NCBI GenBank assembly: GCA_002297665.1
Contig: DBMS01000104.1
Coordinates: forward strand, 880 to 6,732
Direction of reading: 5' to 3'
Origin: Holophagaceae bacterium UBA692
GTDB lineage: Bacteria; Acidobacteriota; Holophagae; Holophagales; Holophagaceae
Length of the DNA: 5,853 bases
Shown here: positions 1 through 3,743 of the stretch, in pieces
Position numbering within the stretch: position 1 is the first letter of the stretch
Layout: every line of letters starts with the position of its first letter
Translations under genes and position numbers: made by a program
Notes under the pieces: model-generated
The model's database searches: none
What the model saw: the letters and a program-made list of their open reading frames with translations, nothing else
Told to the model about the DNA's origin: nothing

Positions 1-1091
1 CCGCCCTGGGCGCCGCCCTGGCCCGCATCATGCGCCGCATCCAGGGCTGGTCCGGGCACCGCCGCACGCCCCTGGTGGCGGCCGCGGCCCTGGTGGTGCT
101 GGGCGGGGCGGTGGCCCTGGGCCGGGTGGACGACGACGTGCGCGGCCTCATCGTCCCTTCGCAGGCCCTGCGCCGGGACGAGGCCCGCATCCAGGAGCTG
201 CTCCGGATCTCCACCGCCGGCGCCTTCTTCCTGGTGGAAGGCGCCGACGAAGGCCAGGTGCTGGCGCGGGAGGAGGCCCTGCGCGCGCGCATGCCCATTC
301 CCGGCGTGGCCGGGCTCATGGCCGTGTCGGCCTTCGTGCCATCCCCGGCGCGCCAGGAGGCCGTCCTCGCCCGGAACCGGGAAGCGCGGCCGGCCCTGGC
401 CAAGGGCATGCTGGACGCGGGCTTCCGCCCCGAAGCCGTCGCCTCGGCCCAGGCGGACCTCGCCACGGGTCCGCTCACGGTCGGCGCCTTCCTGGGCACG
501 CCCTTCTCCATTCCGCTGCGGCCGTTCTGGCTGGGACCCACCGGCCGGGGCTTCGCCTCCGTGGTCCTTCCCACGGGCGCCCCCGACGCCCCGGCCCTGG
601 CGCGGGCCGCCGAGGGCCTTCCGGGCGTGACCCTTGTGGACAAGGCCGCCAGCGTCACGGGCCTCCTGGCCCACTACCGCCGGGTGGCCACCTGGGCCCT
701 GGCCGGCGCGGTCCTGCTGGTGGGCCTCCTCCTGGGCGTGCGGTACGGCGCGGCCTCGACCCTTCGTCTCCTGGCGCCGGCCGTACTGGGGATGCTGGCC
801 GCCCTGGCCGCGGGCACCGCCCTGGGCTACCCCGTGACGCTCTTCACGGTCATGGCGCTCATCCTGAGCCTGGGCCTGGGGGTGGACTACACCGTCTTCC
901 TGCGCGAGCGCGACGCCGCGGGGACCTCCGCCCTCCTCGGGGTGATGCTCGCCAGCGGAAGCACCCTGATCTCCTTCGGCCTCCTGGCCCTAAGCCACAC
1001 CCCGAGCCTGCGCGCCTTCGGCATCACCCTGGCCGCGGCGGTGCTGGCGGCCACCCTCACGTCCTTCCTGGCCCTGGGGGAGCGCGCATGA
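1..1091 (+). CDS. MMPL/RND-family exporter, C-terminal half (5' end outside window)
   Basis: The frame is open from the left edge, so the first in-window ATG (position 30) is internal and the gene starts upstream. Numbering from that Met, a hydrophobic helix at about 13-32 is followed by a ~185-residue extracytoplasmic domain, then five helices at about 220-240, 244-265, 269-291, 298-321 and 327-349. This is the second half of the usual twelve-helix RND/MMPL plan. The segment GLGVDYTVFLRER, with Asp286 in the fourth of these helices, matches the conserved acidic membrane motif of MMPL transporters, presumed to carry proton coupling. Such exporters in aryl polyene clusters are thought to move the lipid-like product or its precursor across the inner membrane; substrate here is inferred from neighbours only. 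The stop overlaps the next start by 4 bp (ATGA), indicating one transcript. A hopanoid or other lipid exporter is the alternative. Confidence 0.85.
   Translation, partial: ALGAALARIMRRIQGWSGHRRTPLVAAAALVVLGGAVALGRVDDDVRGLIVPSQALRRDEARIQELLRISTAGAFFLVEGADEGQVLAREEALRARMPIPGVAGLMAVSAFVPSPARQEAVLARNREARPALAKGMLDAGFRPEAVASAQADLATGPLTVGAFLGTPFSIPLRPFWLGPTGRGFASVVLPTGAPDAPALARAAEGLPGVTLVDKAASVTGLLAHYRRVATWALAGAVLLVGLLLGVRYGAASTLRLLAPAVLGMLAALAAGTALGYPVTLFTVMALILSLGLGVDYTVFLRERDAAGTSALLGVMLASGSTLISFGLLALSHTPSLRAFGITLAAAVLAATLTSFLALGERA
1076..1082 (+). promoter_or_regulatory. Ribosome binding site for the DUF3261-type lipoprotein gene
   Basis: The sequence GGGGGAG lies 5 bases before the ATG at 1088, inside the last codons of the exporter gene. 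It supports this start and shows independent re-initiation despite the 4-bp gene overlap. Confidence 0.55.
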
Positions 1092-1621
1092 GGCTCGCCG
1101 CGCCCCTGACTCTGGCCCTGGCGCTCCTGACCGGATGCGCCTTCCGGCGCACCCTGCCCTACACCCTCCAGCCCGCGGCCACCGGGCCCGCGTACTTCGC
1201 GAACCAGGAAGTGGTGTTCCGGCGCCCCGGGGCCCAGCCCGAGCGGCTCCTGACCACCGTGGAGAACGACGGCCGGCGCCTGTCCATCGTGGCCTCGTCC
1301 CCCATGGGCCAGACCCTCTTCGTCCTCAAGGTGGAAGCGGGCCCGGCGGTGCTGGACGCCCGGGTGCCCCTGCCGGGATCCTTCGACGCCAACCTCCTGC
1401 CCGCCCTCATCCAGCTCAGCGACTGGCCCCTGGACGAAGCGCGCAAGGGCCTGGCCCCGGGCATGGAGCTGAGGGAGGCCGGCACCCTGCGCACCCTCCT
1501 GCGCAAGGGCAAGCCCCTTCTGACCCTGGACCGCCAGGGCCCCGCGCCGCCCTTCCGCGCCATCGTCCTGCGGGTGCCCCCCCTGGACCTGGAAGCCACC
1601 ATCACCACCCTGGACGACTGA
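1088..1621 (+). CDS. DUF3261-type outer-envelope lipoprotein
   Basis: A 177-residue protein with a short lipoprotein signal: basic start (MR), hydrophobic stretch and lipobox LLTGC with the lipidated Cys at residue 17. There is no Asp at +2 (the residue is Ala), compatible with outer-membrane sorting. The remainder is a soluble, beta-rich domain containing a segment PMGQTLFVLKVE (about residues 72-83). The size, the signal and the place directly after an MMPL exporter match the DUF3261 lipoproteins of aryl polyene clusters, thought to help localise or transport the pigment lipid in the envelope; the molecular function is unknown. The start overlaps the exporter stop (ATGA), and the stop lies 2 bp before the next gene. 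The family assignment rests on length, lipobox and context rather than on a diagnostic motif, so it is good but not certain. Confidence 0.75.
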   Translation: MRLAAPLTLALALLTGCAFRRTLPYTLQPAATGPAYFANQEVVFRRPGAQPERLLTTVENDGRRLSIVASSPMGQTLFVLKVEAGPAVLDARVPLPGSFDANLLPALIQLSDWPLDEARKGLAPGMELREAGTLRTLLRKGKPLLTLDRQGPAPPFRAIVLRVPPLDLEATITTLDD

Positions 1622-1623
1622 CG

Positions 1624-2046
1624 ATGCGACCCGCCGAGGACCTCCTGGTCCACCGCCCCCCCATGCTCCTCCTGGACGCCGTGCTGGACCACCGGCAGGA
1701 CGGAATCCTGGCCCTCACCCGCGTGGACGCCGGCGCCTGGTACGCCGACGCGGACGGCGCCATGCCCGCGTGGTTCGGCCTGGAGCTCATGGCCCAGGCC
1801 ATCGCGGCCTACGCCGGGCTCGAGAAGCGGGCCCGGGGCGGGGAGCCCCGCCTGGGCTACCTCCTGGGGACCCGGGCCTACGCCTGCACCCTTCCCGCGT
1901 TCCCCGCGGGCAGCGAGCTGGAGGTCCACGCCCGGCTTAAGTACCTGGACGACTCCGGCCTGTCGGCCTTCGCGTGCGGCATCACGCTGGACGGGGAGGA
2001 GGTCGCCGCGGCCATCCTGAAAACCTTCGAAGGGGAGCGACCGTGA
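1624..2046 (+). CDS. Hotdog-fold 3-hydroxyacyl-ACP dehydratase-like protein (ApeP-like)
   Basis: A 140-residue cytosolic protein of single-hotdog length. The N-terminal LLVHRPPMLLLDAV (residues 7-20) matches the FabZ-type strand (consensus LLPHRYPFLLVDRV), and MPAWFGLELMAQAIAAYAG (47-65) matches the FabZ central helix with the catalytic acid at Glu54. It would help dehydrate 3-hydroxyacyl-ACP during polyene chain extension, after the reductase encoded next. Between these motifs the usual HFPG histidine loop is replaced by a WYADADG segment (residues 39-45), so one canonical catalytic residue is missing. Paralogues of this type in aryl polyene clusters are reported to act together with a second dehydratase (ApeI), which is not in this window. 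The ATG at 1624 is chosen because it is 2 bp after the previous stop and directly precedes the homologous N-terminus; no strong ribosome site is present, so translational coupling is likely. A longer upstream reading of this frame is a shadow of the lipoprotein gene. Confidence 0.85.
   Translation: MRPAEDLLVHRPPMLLLDAVLDHRQDGILALTRVDAGAWYADADGAMPAWFGLELMAQAIAAYAGLEKRARGGEPRLGYLLGTRAYACTLPAFPAGSELEVHARLKYLDDSGLSAFACGITLDGEEVAAAILKTFEGERP
2031..2037 (+). promoter_or_regulatory. Ribosome binding site fixing the GTG start of the reductase gene
   Basis: AGGGGAG lies 5 bases before the GTG at 2043, within the end of the dehydratase-like gene. It supports GTG 2043 over an upstream ATG at 1974, which would add residues unlike any SDR N-terminus. 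Confidence 0.65.
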
Positions 2047-2780
2047 CCCAGACCCCACTCCAGCGCGTGCTCGTCACCGGCGCCAGCGGCCGCATCGGCC
2101 GGGCCATCGCCCTGCGCCTGGCCCGGGACGGCTTCCACGTCACCGCCCACGCCCGCAGCCGCGGCGCCGAGGCCGAGGCCCTCGCCGCCGAGATCATCCA
2201 GGCCGGGGGCTCGGCCGACGTGACCGTCTTCGACGTCACGGACCGCGAGGCCTCGCGCAGCGCCCTGGAGGCCCTGGTGGAGGCCCACGGCGCCTACTAC
2301 GGCATCGTCTGCAATGCCGGGATCACCCGTGACAACGCCTTCCCGGCCCTGTCGGAGGAGGACTGGGACCTGGTGCTGCGCACCAGCCTGGACGGGTTCT
2401 TCAACGTGGTGCATCCCCTGACCATGCCCATGATCCGCCTGCGCAAGGGAGGCCGCGTGGTCTGCATCGCCTCGGTGTCGGGCGTCATCGGGAACCGCGG
2501 GCAGGTGAACTACAGCGCGGCCAAGGCCGGCCTCATCGGCGCCGCCAAGGCCCTGGCGGTGGAACTGGCCGGCCGCGCCATCACCGTGAACTGCATCGCC
2601 CCGGGCCTCATCGACTCCGAGATGCTCGCCGGGGTGGAATTGGACTTCGCCATGGCCGCGGTGCCCATGAAGCGCGTGGGCCGGCCCGAGGACGTGGCGG
2701 ACCTGGCGGGCTTCCTCTTCTCGCCCTCGGCGGGCTACATCACCCGGCAGGTCATCGGGGTCAACGGCGGGATGATCTGA
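2043..2780 (+). CDS. fabG: 3-oxoacyl-ACP reductase, SDR family (FabG/ApeQ-like)
   Basis: A 245-residue classical short-chain dehydrogenase, the usual FabG length. It would reduce 3-oxoacyl-ACP to 3-hydroxyacyl-ACP with NAD(P)H in the cytosol; beside the ApeP-like gene it probably serves the polyene pathway rather than housekeeping fatty acid synthesis. The cofactor motif TGASGRIG is at residues 12-19, NAG at 91-93, catalytic Ser144, Tyr157 and Lys161 (YSAAK), and the C-terminal GYITRQVIGVNGGMI is typical of FabG. The fourth member of the SDR tetrad, normally Asn in a TNL motif, aligns with Ser115 (TSL). The GTG start overlaps the preceding stop by 4 bp (GTGA) and has its own ribosome site. 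It is the last plus-strand gene, and its final 20 bp overlap the 3' end of the convergent CLF gene. The reductase assignment is firm; the ApeQ role is inferred from context. Confidence 0.93.
   Translation: MTQTPLQRVLVTGASGRIGRAIALRLARDGFHVTAHARSRGAEAEALAAEIIQAGGSADVTVFDVTDREASRSALEALVEAHGAYYGIVCNAGITRDNAFPALSEEDWDLVLRTSLDGFFNVVHPLTMPMIRLRKGGRVVCIASVSGVIGNRGQVNYSAAKAGLIGAAKALAVELAGRAITVNCIAPGLIDSEMLAGVELDFAMAAVPMKRVGRPEDVADLAGFLFSPSAGYITRQVIGVNGGMI
2761..2780. other. Convergent 3' overlap of reductase and CLF genes
   Basis: The reductase stop (TGA, 2778-2780) and the CLF stop on the other strand (TGA, 2763-2761) lie inside each other's genes, so the two transcription units overlap by 20 bp with no room for an intergenic terminator. 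I see no hairpin plus T-tract on either strand here. Both units therefore probably read into each other or end by a factor-dependent mechanism. Confidence 0.85.
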
Positions 2781-3531
2781 TCCGCGCCGCCGCCGCGGCC
2801 AGGGCGAAGGCCTCCGACCCGGGCTGGGCGCCCCAGGGCCAGGGCCGGGCCGCGGCCTGGGCCTCCTCCAGGGTGCAGCAGCCGGGGCCGTCCTCCTCCC
2901 GGGCCGAGAGCAGGAGGAAGGCGGCGCCTTCCCCGGCCACGGGGCCCGGTCCGTTCCGGGCCCAGAGGTAGCCCATGAGCTCGGAGAACTCGTCCACCGC
3001 GCCCACCAGGACGCGCCGGGCGCGCCCTTCGGCCAGCAGGAGCCGCGCCGCCGCCAGCGCCGAGGGCACCAGGCCCTCGAAAAGGCTGATGGTGAGGCAG
3101 GGCCCGGTGATCCCCATGAAGATGCCGATGTGGGCCGCGGGCGTGTTGTGCAGGGAGCCCGCGAAGTGGATGGGGGAGGTGCACGCGTCCCCGTCCTGGA
3201 TCATGGAGTCGATGAGGCTGAAGGTGGTGGCGGTGGGGCCGAAGCCGCTGGCCACCACGAGGCCCAGGCCCTCCGTGCCGGCCCCGGCGTCCTCCAGGGC
3301 GAGGTAGGCGCCCAGGAGCGCCATGCGGGAGAAGCGGTCCACCCTGCGCAGGGCGCGCCGCGGCACGAAGCGTTCCAGGGGTTCGGTGTCGGCCAGGTAG
3401 GCCGGAATCGCCCGGGTGCCGTCCCCCCAGGGGACGTCGAAGGTTCCGGGCGCGCCCGGGGCCAGGTCCAGGCTTCCGGCTCCGCAGCCGAAGCCGCCCA
3501 CCGCGCCGACGCCCTGCACCGTGACCTTCAC
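2761..3531 (-). CDS. Ketosynthase-like chain-length factor (ApeC-like), no active-site Cys
   Basis: A 256-residue protein from a GTG start, shorter than a ~410-residue ketosynthase but in the range of the short 'beta-ketoacyl synthase chain length factor' proteins of aryl polyene clusters. Visible thiolase-fold landmarks are DRFSRMALLGAYLALEDAG (residues 65-83), the segment VVASGFGPTATTFSLID (92-108), HNTPAAHIGIFMGITGPCLTISLFEG (128-153) and VLVGAVDEFSE (174-184). In a true ketosynthase the stretch after the GP would carry a nucleophilic Cys followed by Ser-Gly; here it is ISLFEG, so the protein should be a non-catalytic partner of a ketosynthase that sets polyene length. The GTG overlaps the stop of the KS tail (GTGA) with a ribosome site 5 bases upstream, the hallmark of a coupled KS-CLF pair. 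Its KS partner is truncated in this window. The longer reading of this frame up to 4119 is antisense noise over the peptidase domain. Confidence 0.82.
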   Translation of the reverse strand: MKVTVQGVGAVGGFGCGAGSLDLAPGAPGTFDVPWGDGTRAIPAYLADTEPLERFVPRRALRRVDRFSRMALLGAYLALEDAGAGTEGLGLVVASGFGPTATTFSLIDSMIQDGDACTSPIHFAGSLHNTPAAHIGIFMGITGPCLTISLFEGLVPSALAAARLLLAEGRARRVLVGAVDEFSELMGYLWARNGPGPVAGEGAAFLLLSAREEDGPGCCTLEEAQAAARPWPWGAQPGSEAFALAAAAARIRSSRR

Positions 3532-3743
3532 CGGGGACCTCCGAAGGCCAGGACGGCGTTGTTCCCTCCGAAGGCCAGGGACGTGGAAAGCGCCACCCCG
3601 CCCCGGACGGCCGTGGCCTCGCGCACGGGTTCGGCGCCGCCCAGTTCGGGATCGGCGTTGCAAAAGCCCGCGCTGGCCGGGATGCGGCCCCGCTCCAGGC
3701 AGGCCACGGTGAAGGCCGCCTCGATGGCGCCGGCGGCGCCCAG
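3528..3743 (-). pseudogene. C-terminal remnant of a beta-ketoacyl-ACP synthase (KS)
   Basis: The last ~71 residues before the stop at 3528 are unlike the rest of the frame and match the KS C-terminus closely. LGAAGAIEAAFTVACLERG follows the pattern of the KS GHxLGAAGAxE helix, then GRIPASAGFCNADPEL corresponds to the family's xxIPPTxNxxxPDPEC stretch, and SLAFGGNN matches the SFGFGGTN signature. The motif begins just after the position where the conserved His of GHxLGAAG should be; here the preceding residues are VTLT from the peptidase's last domain. The catalytic Cys, both catalytic His residues and about five-sixths of the protein are absent, so this cannot be an active synthase. The stop overlaps the CLF start by 4 bp, so it was most likely the KS subunit paired with that CLF (ApeO-like). 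Homology is very clear; whether the truncation is biological or an assembly error is open. Confidence 0.85.

Noticed and set aside
1135..1623. Upstream ATG for the dehydratase-like gene
   Set aside because: The extension is Pro/Ala/Arg-rich shadow of the lipoprotein gene; homology begins only at the ATG at 1624.
1159..2058. Long minus-strand open frame (299 codons) opposite the lipoprotein and dehydratase-like genes
   Set aside because: The translation is low-complexity Arg/Gly/Ala with no domain motif, and it lies opposite two well-supported genes; it is a GC-bias shadow.
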